A stretch of DNA of 32,483 nt from Actinomycetota bacterium (lineage in GTDB: Bacteria; Actinomycetota; Actinomycetes; Streptosporangiales; Streptosporangiaceae), in the NCBI GenBank assembly GCA_027314595.1, contig DAHVAN010000015.1, positions 1 to 32,483 on the forward strand, given 5' to 3'. How positions within the stretch are numbered: the stretch's first letter is position 1; every line of letters begins with the position of its first letter. Below the pieces are notes generated by a model. It was given only the letters and a program-made list of their open reading frames with translations, ran no database searches and was not told the DNA's origin. Positions 19,754-27,401 of this stretch are shown here, piece by piece. The position numbers were made by a program, and so were the translations under genes.

Positions 19754-20677
19754 ATGCCCCCTCGAGCCGCCGTGCCCGACTCGCGGGTAGTGGTGCCTGA
19801 GGTGCCAGCTAACACGGCGGACACCCCAATCGGCAGGGCGGCGCAGGCCGCCGTGGGAGTCCGCGGATCCGCCGAGCGGGAGTCCTGGCCGCGTCCGCAG
19901 CGGTGCCGGGTCATGACGATCGCGAACCAGAAGGGCGGTGTAGGCAAGACCACGACCGCGGTCAACCTGGCGGCCAGCCTGTCGCAGCACGGCCTGCGGG
20001 TGCTCGTCATAGACCTCGACCCGCAGGGCAACACGTCGACCGCGCTCGACGTGGACCACCACGTCGGCCGCGAGTCCGTCTACAACGCGCTGGTCGAGGA
20101 GCGCCCGCTCGCCGATGTCATCACGGAGGTCTCCGGGATGCCGGGGCTGTTCTGCGCGCCGGCCACGATCGATCTCGCCGGCGCCGAGATCGAGCTTGTT
20201 CCGATGGTGGCCAGGGAGTCGCGGCTGACGAGGGCGATCGAGCAGATTGACATGTCCAGCTTGGACTACGTGCTCATCGACTGTCCCCCATCCCTGGGGC
20301 TGCTGACCGTCAACGCGCTCGTGGCGGCCGAGGAAGTGCTGATCCCCATCCAGTGCGAGTACTACGCTCTCGAGGGCCTCGAGCAGTTGCTGCGCACTGT
20401 CGAACTGGTTCGCGGGCACCTGAACGGGCGGCTGGCGATCTCCACGATCCTGCTGACCATGTACGACGGGCGGACCAGGCTCGCGACCCAGGTAGCCGAG
20501 GACGTCAGGTCCCACTTCGGCGAGGTGGTGCTGCAGACGATCATCCCGCGCAGCGTCCGGGTGTCCGAAGCGCCGAGCTACGGACAGTCGGTGATCACCT
20601 ACGACCCGGCCTCCAGCGGCGCCATCGCGTACATCGAAGCCGCCCGCGAGCTGGCCTACCGCGCCGTTCCTGCCTGA
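19754..20677 (+). CDS. parA: Chromosome partitioning ATPase ParA (Soj)
   Basis: The 307-residue deviant-Walker ATPase drives segregation of ParB-parS complexes. The N-terminal 50 residues are a variable lead. The deviant Walker A KGGVGKTT is at 60-67, with the signature lysine K60, followed by IDLDPQGN, the Walker B-like VLIDCPPSLGLL and a C-terminal SVRVSEAPSYGQSV. The ATG at 19754 was chosen because GGAGGAG lies 5 nt upstream. The frame is open back to 19424, but that part overlaps rsmG and a parS site and is low-complexity. It converges on parB, which is unusual. Confidence 0.97.
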   Translation: MPPRAAVPDSRVVVPEVPANTADTPIGRAAQAAVGVRGSAERESWPRPQRCRVMTIANQKGGVGKTTTAVNLAASLSQHGLRVLVIDLDPQGNTSTALDVDHHVGRESVYNALVEERPLADVITEVSGMPGLFCAPATIDLAGAEIELVPMVARESRLTRAIEQIDMSSLDYVLIDCPPSLGLLTVNALVAAEEVLIPIQCEYYALEGLEQLLRTVELVRGHLNGRLAISTILLTMYDGRTRLATQVAEDVRSHFGEVVLQTIIPRSVRVSEAPSYGQSVITYDPASSGAIAYIEAARELAYRAVPA

Positions 20678-20687
20678 CCGGTGCGTT

Positions 20688-20709
20688 GGGGCATGTGCGC
20701 ATGTGCCCC
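20688..20709. terminator. Hairpin 1 between convergent parA and parB
   Basis: GGGGCA and TGCCCC pair around an inner TGCGCA, with two G-U type positions, giving an imperfect stem just after the parA stop. It works in both directions, as expected between convergent genes. Confidence 0.5.
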
Positions 20710-20717
20710 GCAAAGAC

Positions 20718-20741
20718 TGGGCCGATCGCGTATTCGGCCCA
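20718..20741. terminator. Hairpin 2 between convergent parA and parB
   Basis: TGGGCCGA and TCGGCCCA form a perfect 8-bp stem around an 8-nt loop, 8 bp beyond the parB stop. It has no U-run, as is usual for GC-rich actinobacterial terminators. It probably ends both transcripts. Confidence 0.65.
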
Positions 20742-20749
20742 AGAGCGGG

Positions 20750-21754
20750 CTAGCCGGCCGGCGTTTCGGGCGTGCCGGCCGTGGCGGCGCCGTCAGGAGA
20801 CATGGCCTTGACGATCCGTTCCAGGTCGTCGATCGTGGCGAACTCCACGACGATCTTGCCCTTGTTGCGGCCGAGCTCGACCTTGACGCGGGTCTCGAGC
20901 AGATCGGACAGCCGGTCCGCAAGGTGCCGCAGCGCCGGGGCGACAGGCTTGTTCACCGCCGGCTTGCGGGCGGCCTTGACCGGGCTGTCGTCGCCGACGG
21001 CGACGATCTCTTCGACAGCACGGACGGATAGTCCCTCAGCGACGATACGCTGTGCCAGGCGTTCCTGGGCATGGGCGCCATCGAGGGACAGCAGCGCACG
21101 CGCGTGCCCGGCACTGATCACTCCCGCGGCGACCCGCTTCTGCACTGCCGGTGGCAAATTCAGCAACCGGAGGGTGTTACTGATGTGCGGCCTGGACCGC
21201 CCGATCTTCTGGGCGAGCTGTTCGTGCGTGGCGCCGAAGTCGTCGAGCAACTGCTGGTAGGCCGCCGCCTCCTCCAGAGGATCAAGCTGCTGCCTGTGCA
21301 GGTTCTCAAGGAGCGCATCCCTGAGCATCTCGTTGTCATGTGTCTCGCGGATGATGGCCGGGATGTAGTCAAGCCCGGTGCGCTGGCAGGCCCGCCAGCG
21401 ACGCTCGCCCATGACGAGCTCGTACCTGTCGGCGCCGAGGCTGCGTACGACCACAGGTTGCAGCAGTCCTACTTCCGTGATGGACGCGGCCAGTTCGTCA
21501 AGCGCCTCATCGTCGAACGTGCGCCGTGGCTGCCGCGGGTTCGGGGCGATGGAGCCGACCGGTATCTCGTCGAAATAGGCGCCTGCCACCTGACGGAGGT
21601 CGGTGTCGGCGCTGACCATGCCGATGGTGGCTGGCGTGGATCCAGGGCCGCCCTGCGACGTGCCGTAGCCTGCGGGCATTCCGGCGCCGGGGCGGGGAGC
21701 TTCCGGGATAAGTGCTCCGAGGCCCTTGCCGAGGCCTCGCCGTTGCTGCGCCAC
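20750..21754 (-). CDS. parB: Chromosome partitioning protein ParB (Spo0J)
   Basis: The 334-residue CTPase/DNA-binding protein spreads from parS sites and recruits SMC. It begins MAQQRRGLGKGLGALIPEAP, the ParA-stimulating N-terminal motif. The CTP-binding N-domain has PNPRQPRRTF at 71-80 and GERRWRA at 116-122. The helix-turn-helix is EQLAQKIGRSRPHISNTLRLLNLP, and a C-terminal dimerisation domain follows a basic linker. The GTG at 21754 has GGGAG 8 nt upstream. Two perfect parS sites lie 114-173 bp upstream. It is encoded opposite to parA and is not in a parAB operon. Confidence 0.98.
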   Translation of the reverse strand: MAQQRRGLGKGLGALIPEAPRPGAGMPAGYGTSQGGPGSTPATIGMVSADTDLRQVAGAYFDEIPVGSIAPNPRQPRRTFDDEALDELAASITEVGLLQPVVVRSLGADRYELVMGERRWRACQRTGLDYIPAIIRETHDNEMLRDALLENLHRQQLDPLEEAAAYQQLLDDFGATHEQLAQKIGRSRPHISNTLRLLNLPPAVQKRVAAGVISAGHARALLSLDGAHAQERLAQRIVAEGLSVRAVEEIVAVGDDSPVKAARKPAVNKPVAPALRHLADRLSDLLETRVKVELGRNKGKIVVEFATIDDLERIVKAMSPDGAATAGTPETPAG

Positions 21755-21867
21755 TATCGTCTCCCTGCTCGAAGTGCGAGCGCTGCCCGCCAGTACGTGA
21801 GGCTGTCCCTTGGCGCGATGCCGCCGCCTTGAGCCGCCTGTTCAATTTAACGACACGGGCGCGGCCT

Positions 21868-21881
21868 GTTTCACGTGAAAC
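21868..21881. other. parS: parS site 2 (perfect)
   Basis: GTTTCACGTGAAAC is a perfect 14-bp palindrome and an exact parS core match. It lies between parB and the aldolase-like gene. Confidence 0.95.
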
Positions 21882-21913
21882 CGGCCACATCGCCAACGGG
21901 CCTTCGCGGCTTG

Positions 21914-21927
21914 GTTTCACGTGAAAC
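21914..21927. other. parS: parS site 3 (perfect)
   Basis: GTTTCACGTGAAAC is a second perfect core, centred 46 bp from site 2. A pair this close to parB may also affect parB expression. Confidence 0.95.
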
Positions 21928-21961
21928 GTGGCATCCGCAGAGTGCGCCGCAGGACGCCGCG

Positions 21962-22993
21962 CTACACAGGAAGCGATCCGGCGACCGCGGCGATGCTCGC
22001 GAGGAAGGCGTCGACATCGCTCTCGTCGGTGTCGAAAGCGGTCATCCACCGGACGACCGAGGTGGTCTCGTCCCAGACATGGAAGGTCCATTCACGCCGC
22101 AGTTCCGCGATGTGGCGCGGGTCGAGCCGGGCGAAGACCGCATCGGACTGCACCGGGTACATCACCTCGACACCCGGCAAGCCCGCGAGACCTGCCTGCA
22201 GTCGCGCGGCCATCGCGTTGGCGTGGCGCGCGTTCCGCAGCCAGAGCTCATCGTCGAGCAGCGCGATGAACTGTGCCGCCAGGAACCGCATCTTGGAGGA
22301 AAGCTGCATGTGCTGCTTGCGCAGGAAGGGCGCGCTGACGGCGTCCCGAGCGCGCATCACGATGACCGCCTCGACGCACATAGCGCCGTTCTTGGTGCCA
22401 CCGAAGCTGAGCACATCGGCGTGCTCGGCCAGGTCGGCAAGCGTGCAGCCCAGGTGCGCCGCCGCGTTGGCCAGCCGGGCGCCGTCCATGAACACACGCA
22501 GCCCGCTGGCCGCGCAGAAGTCGCGGATCTTCCGCAGTTCAGCCAGCGAGTAGCAGGTGCCGACCTCGGTCGCCTGGGTGATGGCGACCACTCCCGGCTG
22601 GGCGCAATGCTCGTCCCCCCTCCCGGACAGCCTGCGCGCGATCAGTTCGGGCGTCAGCTTGCCGTCCGGCGCCGGCACGGTCAGCAGCTTGGTGCCGAGT
22701 ATCCGCTCGCAGGCGCCGCACTCGTCGGTGTTGATGTGCGCGGACTCCGCGCAGATGACCGCCTCGTGCCTGCCGAGCAGGAGTCCAAGTCCGAGCACGT
22801 TCGCGCCGCTGCCGTTGAGGACGAGGAACACCTCGCCCTGTGCGCAGGAAAGCCGCCGGATCTCCCCGGTAGCCCGCTCGGTCCATGCGTCCGCCCCGTA
22901 GGCGGCGGCGTCACCGGTGTTGGCGTCCACGACGGCCCGCATGACGGCCGGATGCGTTCCCGCGTGGTTGTCGCTGCCAAAACTCTTCGTCAT
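21962..22993 (-). CDS. Low-specificity threonine aldolase-like PLP enzyme
   Basis: The 343-residue fold-type I PLP enzyme of the threonine aldolase/beta-eliminating lyase family probably cleaves L-threonine or L-allo-threonine to glycine and acetaldehyde. It begins FGSDNHAGTHP, the typical SDN start. FMDGARLANA holds the PLP aspartate (D170), and SFGGTKNGAM holds the Schiff-base lysine K201. The ATG at 22993 is the natural family start. Its stop is 28 bp upstream of nothing but the parS pair toward parB, and its start is 28 bp from the ligase-like gene on the same strand. Substrate range is inferred from the family. Confidence 0.88.
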   Translation of the reverse strand: MTKSFGSDNHAGTHPAVMRAVVDANTGDAAAYGADAWTERATGEIRRLSCAQGEVFLVLNGSGANVLGLGLLLGRHEAVICAESAHINTDECGACERILGTKLLTVPAPDGKLTPELIARRLSGRGDEHCAQPGVVAITQATEVGTCYSLAELRKIRDFCAASGLRVFMDGARLANAAAHLGCTLADLAEHADVLSFGGTKNGAMCVEAVIVMRARDAVSAPFLRKQHMQLSSKMRFLAAQFIALLDDELWLRNARHANAMAARLQAGLAGLPGVEVMYPVQSDAVFARLDPRHIAELRREWTFHVWDETTSVVRWMTAFDTDESDVDAFLASIAAVAGSLPV

Positions 22994-23021
22994 GCCTGCG
23001 AGCTTATTTCAGCCGCCAGGT

Positions 23022-23975
23022 TCAGCTGGCCCGCGCCGCCGCGAGCTCGAGCAGGGCGGAGCAGCACCCCCCGAGGTCGATGCCAGCGGCCCGCATGGCC
23101 AACGGAAGGGTGCTCGTGCTCGTCATGCCCGGCGCCACGTTGACCTCGAGGAAGTGCACGTCACCGGCGGCGTCCACGATCAGGTCGGTCCGCGAGATGT
23201 CACGCAGGCCGAGCGCCAGGTGCGCCGCGACCGCGACGCGCGCCGCCTCCGCGGCGGCCCCGGCCTCCAGCCTGGCCGGGGCGTAGAACTCGGTCTGGCC
23301 CGCTGTGTAGCGGGCCGCGTAGTCGTAGGTTCCGCCGGGCGCCACTACCTCGACGGCAGGCAGGGCACGCGGTCCGTCACCGAGGTCGATGACGCCGACC
23401 GCGATCTCGGTGCCCGGCACTAGGCGCTCGATCAGCGCTGTCTCCCCGTAGCCGAAGCAGCCGACGATCGCCGTGGCCAGGTCGGCGGCGCTGCGCGCGG
23501 CGGATGCCCCGAGCGCCGAACCGCCGCGTGACGGCTTGACGAACAAGGGCATGCCCATCCGGCCGATGACGAGGTCGATGACCGTGGCGGCCCCAAGGTC
23601 GTGGAAGGTCTCGCGAGGCAGTGTCACCGACGCGGGAGTGCGCAGTCCGGCCGCCGCGGCGAGCACCTTGGCGGCGGGCTTGTCGAAGGCCATCCGGCAG
23701 GCGGCGGGCAGCGAGCCCACGTAGGGAACGCCGAGCAGGCCCAGTACCTCCCTGACGGATCCGTCTTCGCCGGGCGCGCCGTGGATGACGGGGAAGACCG
23801 CGCTCGGCGGATCGGAGCGAAGCCGTCCTACCAGGCTGGCGTCACAGTCCGCGAGCACGGCCTGCACCCCGGCCTCGGAAAGCGCGCCGCAGACCTGCTC
23901 ACCAGAGCGAAAAGAGATCTCGCGTTCGGGGGAAAGCCCGCCCGCCAGGACGACGACGTAGTCGAGTTCACCCAT
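23022..23975 (-). CDS. D-alanine-D-alanine ligase-like ATP-grasp protein
   Basis: The 317-residue ATP-grasp protein is related to D-Ala-D-Ala ligase, which makes the dipeptide end of peptidoglycan precursors. It shows LAGGLSPEREISFRSG (the catalytic Glu in SPERE), HGAPGEDGSVRE, KPSRGGSALG (P-loop-like lid) and TYDYAARY. A metal-binding region has SRTDLIVD and LEVNVAPGMTSTS. Against E. coli DdlB, most catalytic residues are kept. The EGSSVG loop reads GGSALG, and the lysine of EAKY is an arginine (AARY). It could be a second Ddl or a related dipeptide ligase. The ATG at 23975 overlaps the aminotransferase stop by 8 bp, so the two are coupled. Confidence 0.85.
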   Translation of the reverse strand: MGELDYVVVLAGGLSPEREISFRSGEQVCGALSEAGVQAVLADCDASLVGRLRSDPPSAVFPVIHGAPGEDGSVREVLGLLGVPYVGSLPAACRMAFDKPAAKVLAAAAGLRTPASVTLPRETFHDLGAATVIDLVIGRMGMPLFVKPSRGGSALGASAARSAADLATAIVGCFGYGETALIERLVPGTEIAVGVIDLGDGPRALPAVEVVAPGGTYDYAARYTAGQTEFYAPARLEAGAAAEAARVAVAAHLALGLRDISRTDLIVDAAGDVHFLEVNVAPGMTSTSTLPLAMRAAGIDLGGCCSALLELAAARAS

Positions 23976-25257
23976 GGCGGCGCAGGACCGGCCCGAACTC
24001 TTCCCTGAGCGTCAGTTCGGCATCGACGACGCCGGCCAGCCGCCGCACTCCCTCGGAGATCTGGTCCGGACTGGGCAGCGAGTAGCAGAGCCTGGCGTGC
24101 CCCGCGCCCGACCCGTCGGCATAGAAACCGGTCCCTGGGACATAAGCGACCCGGGATGACACGGCACGCGGCAGCATGGCCTTGGCGTCGATCCCCTCGG
24201 GCAGACGCAGCCAGACGAAGAAGCCGCCAGCGGGCGTGGTCCATGCGCACCCGGAAGGCATCATCGCGGTAAGCGCCTGGAGCATCGCGTCCCTGCGCTC
24301 GCGGTAAAGCTCGCGGAAGGTCTTGATCTGCTCCCGCCACGGCTGGGTGGACAGGTACTCCCGGACCGTGAGCTGAGCGAAGCTCGCCGGGCAGAGCACC
24401 GCCGACTCGGCGGCAAGAACCAGCTTGTCGCGCACGGCCGCCGGAGCGACCGCCCAGCCCACCCGCAGTCCGGCCGCGATCGTCTTGGAGAAGCTGCCGA
24501 GGTAGACGACGCCGTCCCTGGTGCGCGCGCGCAGCGGCCGCAACGGGGTGCCTTCGAAGCCGAGCAGCCCGTATGGGTTGTCCTCGATCACGAGCAGTCC
24601 CGCCCGCTCGCAGACGCGCAGCACCTCGGCGCGGCGCGACTCGGCCAGGGTCACGCCCGCAGGGTTGTGGAAGCTCGGCACCGTGTAGAGGAACTTGATC
24701 GTGCGTCCCTCGGCCGTCACACGCTCGATGGCCGCCGAAAGCGCCTCGGGGATCAATCCTGACTCGTCCATCGGCACGTGGACGACCTCGGCCTGGTACG
24801 CGGCGAACGCGCCGAGCGCACCGACGTAGCTGGGCGCCTCGGCGAGGACCACGTCCCCCGGATCCACGAAGATCCTCGTGATCAGGTCCAGCGCCTGCTG
24901 CGACCCGACGGTCACCACTACCTCGTCGGGATGGGCGACCACGCCTTCCAGGGACATCACCTCGCAGATCTGCTCGCGCAACCTCAGGTCTCCCTGCGCG
25001 GCGCAGTACTGCAGGGCGTCCTGCCCCTGGCTGGCGATCAGCCTTGCGACCATGTCGCCCACGGCGTCGAGCGGCAGCGCCGACACGAACGGGGAACCGC
25101 CGGCGAGAGAGACGATCTCGGGCCGGGAAGCCACCGCGAAGAGCGCGCGAATTTCCGAAGCGACCATGCCGCGAGCCCGCCGCGCGTACAGTTCCACATA
25201 CGGGTCAATTCGCGATCCTGCGGCCGCGCTGGGCGACCTAGGCAGATCAGAGGTCAC
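23968..25257 (-). CDS. PLP-dependent aminotransferase (class I/II, 2-aminoadipate transaminase-like)
   Basis: The 429-residue fold-type I aminotransferase resembles the LysN/aromatic aminotransferase part of MocR proteins but has no N-terminal winged helix. Visible features are IVSLAGGSPF near 48-57, TVGSQQALDLI, the PLP-binding D226 in IEDNPYG, and the Schiff-base lysine K258 in LGSFSKTIAAGLRVGW. The GTG at 25257 was chosen because GGAAGGG lies 6 nt upstream and because a longer frame would overlap the divergent GNAT gene. It heads the aminotransferase-ligase-aldolase-parB series on the minus strand. The amino donor and product are not known. Confidence 0.88.
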   Translation of the reverse strand: MTSDLPRSPSAAAGSRIDPYVELYARRARGMVASEIRALFAVASRPEIVSLAGGSPFVSALPLDAVGDMVARLIASQGQDALQYCAAQGDLRLREQICEVMSLEGVVAHPDEVVVTVGSQQALDLITRIFVDPGDVVLAEAPSYVGALGAFAAYQAEVVHVPMDESGLIPEALSAAIERVTAEGRTIKFLYTVPSFHNPAGVTLAESRRAEVLRVCERAGLLVIEDNPYGLLGFEGTPLRPLRARTRDGVVYLGSFSKTIAAGLRVGWAVAPAAVRDKLVLAAESAVLCPASFAQLTVREYLSTQPWREQIKTFRELYRERRDAMLQALTAMMPSGCAWTTPAGGFFVWLRLPEGIDAKAMLPRAVSSRVAYVPGTGFYADGSGAGHARLCYSLPSPDQISEGVRRLAGVVDAELTLREEFGPVLRRHG

Positions 25258-25346
25258 GGCATTCCCTTCCGTCGGCGCGGTACCATGCCAGAATAGGGGC
25301 ACTCCGCGGGGCACGCAGCTGAGATCTGATCGGGGAACGAACGCCG

Positions 25347-25976
25347 ATGTCACGCCGTCTTGTCAACATTACGCTCGATAATCTAAGCGATCTGCCGCCG
25401 GCCTGCCGTTCCTGCGTCTTCTGGGAACTCGATCCGGTAAGCAAGGCGCGGGCGGAGGCGTCGGATCCGGCACTGGAAAAGGAATCCTGGATCTCCGCGG
25501 TGCTGCTCGAGTGGGGAAGCTGCGGAAAGATCCTCTATGTCGACGGAGTGCCTGCCGCTTACGTCCTGTTCGCCCCGCCGCTCTATGTGCCGCGCTCTGT
25601 GGCATTTCCCACCAGCCCGGTCAGCGCGGACGCGGTGCTGCTGATGACCGCGCGGGTGCTCAGCGAGTTTTCCGGCGGCGGCCTTGGGCGAATGCTCATC
25701 CAGGGTATGGCGAAGGACCTGACGCGGCGCGGAGTCAGGGCGATCGAGGCATTCGGCGACAAGCAGTGGACCGCACCCGGGTGCGTGCTGCCGGTCGACT
25801 ACCTGCTCGCGGTCGGGTTCAAGACGGTCCGCCCGCATCACCGCCACCCAAGGCTGCGGATGGAACTGCGGACAGCGCTGACCTGGCGCGAGGACGTCGA
25901 GGTCGCGCTTGAGCGACTCCTTGGCTCCATTACTCCCGAACGTGTCCTGCGCCCCGCCGTAGTAAGCGGCACCTGA
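25347..25976 (+). CDS. GNAT family N-acetyltransferase
   Basis: The 209-residue protein has a GNAT-like core: ILYVDGVPAAYVLFAPP, then LSEFSGGGLGRMLIQGMAKDL, which resembles the acetyl-CoA binding loop. An N-terminal CRSCVFWELDP motif carries two cysteines. A related GNAT gene lies between the par genes and trxA in other actinobacteria, from memory of Streptomyces gene order. The ATG at 25347 is divergent from the aminotransferase start, with an 89-bp shared promoter region. It converges on trxA. The substrate is unknown. Confidence 0.78.
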   Translation: MSRRLVNITLDNLSDLPPACRSCVFWELDPVSKARAEASDPALEKESWISAVLLEWGSCGKILYVDGVPAAYVLFAPPLYVPRSVAFPTSPVSADAVLLMTARVLSEFSGGGLGRMLIQGMAKDLTRRGVRAIEAFGDKQWTAPGCVLPVDYLLAVGFKTVRPHHRHPRLRMELRTALTWREDVEVALERLLGSITPERVLRPAVVSGT

Positions 25977-26014
25977 CAACCTACCGTTGACGTTGCGCAT
26001 GATCCGTGGCTGAC

Positions 26015-26338
26015 TCAGATGAACTCGGCGAGTTCACGAAGCAGCGCGGCCTTCGGCTTGGCGCCCACGATCTGCTTGACGACCTCGCCGTTGTGGAAGA
26101 CGTTCATGGTCGGGATGGCCATTATCTGGTAGCGCTGCGCGACCTTGGGGTTCTCATCGATGTTCAGCTTCACGACGTCGATCTTGTCGCTGTGCTCGCT
26201 GGCGATCTCCTCGAGAACTGGCGCGACCATACGGCAGGGCCCGCACCACTCGGCCCAGTAGTCGACTATGACCGGCTTGTCGCTCTGCAGGACCTCAGTT
26301 TCGAACGTATCATCGGTCACGACCTTGGTCGCACCCAT
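26015..26338 (-). CDS. trxA: Thioredoxin
   Basis: The 107-residue thioredoxin reduces protein disulfides in the cytosol. The active site is WCGPC at 31-35 and the cis-proline is P76 in MAIPTM. The length is typical of Trx. The ATG at 26338 was preferred over an in-frame GTG at 26347, because GGAAGG is spaced properly only for the ATG. It lies 58 bp downstream of trxB on the same strand, so the sigma-R type promoter in front of trxB probably drives both. Confidence 0.97.
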   Translation of the reverse strand: MGATKVVTDDTFETEVLQSDKPVIVDYWAEWCGPCRMVAPVLEEIASEHSDKIDVVKLNIDENPKVAQRYQIMAIPTMNVFHNGEVVKQIVGAKPKAALLRELAEFI

Positions 26339-26396
26339 CGTGATCACACCTTCCGTGTCGGTTCCTTCGCGGTGCCCTGATGAGCCGCGAGCGTGC

Positions 26397-27329
26397 TTAT
26401 GACTCGTGTGCCGCCAGCCAGCGCTCGGCGTCGATGGCGGCGGAGCAGCCGGTGCCCGCCGCGGTGATCGCCTGCCGGTAGGTCCGGTCGACGACGTCGC
26501 CGCAGGCGAACACGCCGTCGATGGCGGTGCGCGTGGACGGCTGCTCGACCAGGAGGTAGCCGTCAGGATCGATGGCGAGCTGTCCCTCGAACAGCTCGCT
26601 GCGCGGAAAGTGCCCGATCGCGACGAACACGCCGGTCACCGGCAGCACCTGTTCCTCGCCGGTGTGCACGTTCTTGATCCGCAGTCCGGTCAGCTTCTGG
26701 TCGCCGACCATCTCGACGACCTCGCTGTCCCACGCGAACTTGATCTTCGAGTTCGCGAAGGCCCGGTCCTGCATGATCTTGGAAGCCCGGAGCGTGTCGC
26801 GGCGGTGCACGACGGTGACGGACTTGGCGAACCGGGTGAGGAACGTCGCCTCCTCGACCGCTGAGTCGCCGCCGCCGACAACCGCGATGTCCTGCTCCCT
26901 GAAGAAGAAGCCGTCGCAGGTGGCGCACCAGGACACGCCATGGCCGGCCAGCTGCTTCTCGCCCAGGACCCCGAGCTCCTTGTACTTGGAGCCGGTGGCG
27001 ATGATCACGGCCTTGGCCAGGTACGTCTCGCTCTCGGTCCGCACCACCTTCGGGTCGGCGGTCAGGTCGACCGCCACCGCGTCATCGGACACGAGCTCGG
27101 CGCCGAACCGCTCGGCCTGCTTGCGCAGCCCGTCCATGAGCTCGGGCCCGAGGATGCCGTCGGGGAAGCCCGGGAAGTTCTCCACGTCGGTGGTCTGCAT
27201 CAGCGCGCCGCCGGCGGTCACCGATCCCTCGAAGACGAGCGGATTCAGCTTGGCCCTGGCCGCGTAGATGGCAGCCGTGTAACCCGCCGGACCGGAACCG
27301 ATGATGATGACGTCACGTACGTCGGTCAC
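26397..27329 (-). CDS. trxB: Thioredoxin-disulfide reductase
   Basis: The 310-residue NADPH-dependent flavoenzyme keeps thioredoxin reduced. The FAD-binding [15 protein letters not shown] starts at residue 11, the redox pair is CATC at 135-138, NADPH-binding [10 protein letters not shown] is at about 152-161, and the C-terminal FAD motif is [10 protein letters not shown]. The GTG at 27329 has GGAAGGG 8 nt upstream. It is first gene of a trxB-trxA operon. A GGGAAT-N18-GTTG promoter ends 34 bp before the start. Confidence 0.98.
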   Translation of the reverse strand: MTDVRDVIIIGSGPAGYTAAIYAARAKLNPLVFEGSVTAGGALMQTTDVENFPGFPDGILGPELMDGLRKQAERFGAELVSDDAVAVDLTADPKVVRTESETYLAKAVIIATGSKYKELGVLGEKQLAGHGVSWCATCDGFFFREQDIAVVGGGDSAVEEATFLTRFAKSVTVVHRRDTLRASKIMQDRAFANSKIKFAWDSEVVEMVGDQKLTGLRIKNVHTGEEQVLPVTGVFVAIGHFPRSELFEGQLAIDPDGYLLVEQPSTRTAIDGVFACGDVVDRTYRQAITAAGTGCSAAIDAERWLAAHES

Positions 27330-27362
27330 TTCACACGCCCTTCCAAAGACTCGCACCCCGCT

Positions 27363-27390
27363 CAACCGATCCTAGGGCGCGGAGATTCCC
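27363..27390 (-). promoter_or_regulatory. Sigma-R (SigR/SigH) type promoter for trxB-trxA
   Basis: On the minus strand GGGAAT (27385-27390) is followed by exactly 18 nt and GTTG (27363-27366). This matches the SigR consensus GGGAAT-N18-GTT known for thiol-stress genes such as Streptomyces trxBA. It lies in the 72-bp gap upstream of trxB. Confidence 0.85.
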
Positions 27391-27401
27391 GGCGCGGCCC
27401 G

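Noticed and set aside
25258-25353. Aminotransferase start at 25353
   Set aside because: It would overlap the start of the divergent GNAT gene; the GTG at 25257 has GGAAGGG at good spacing.
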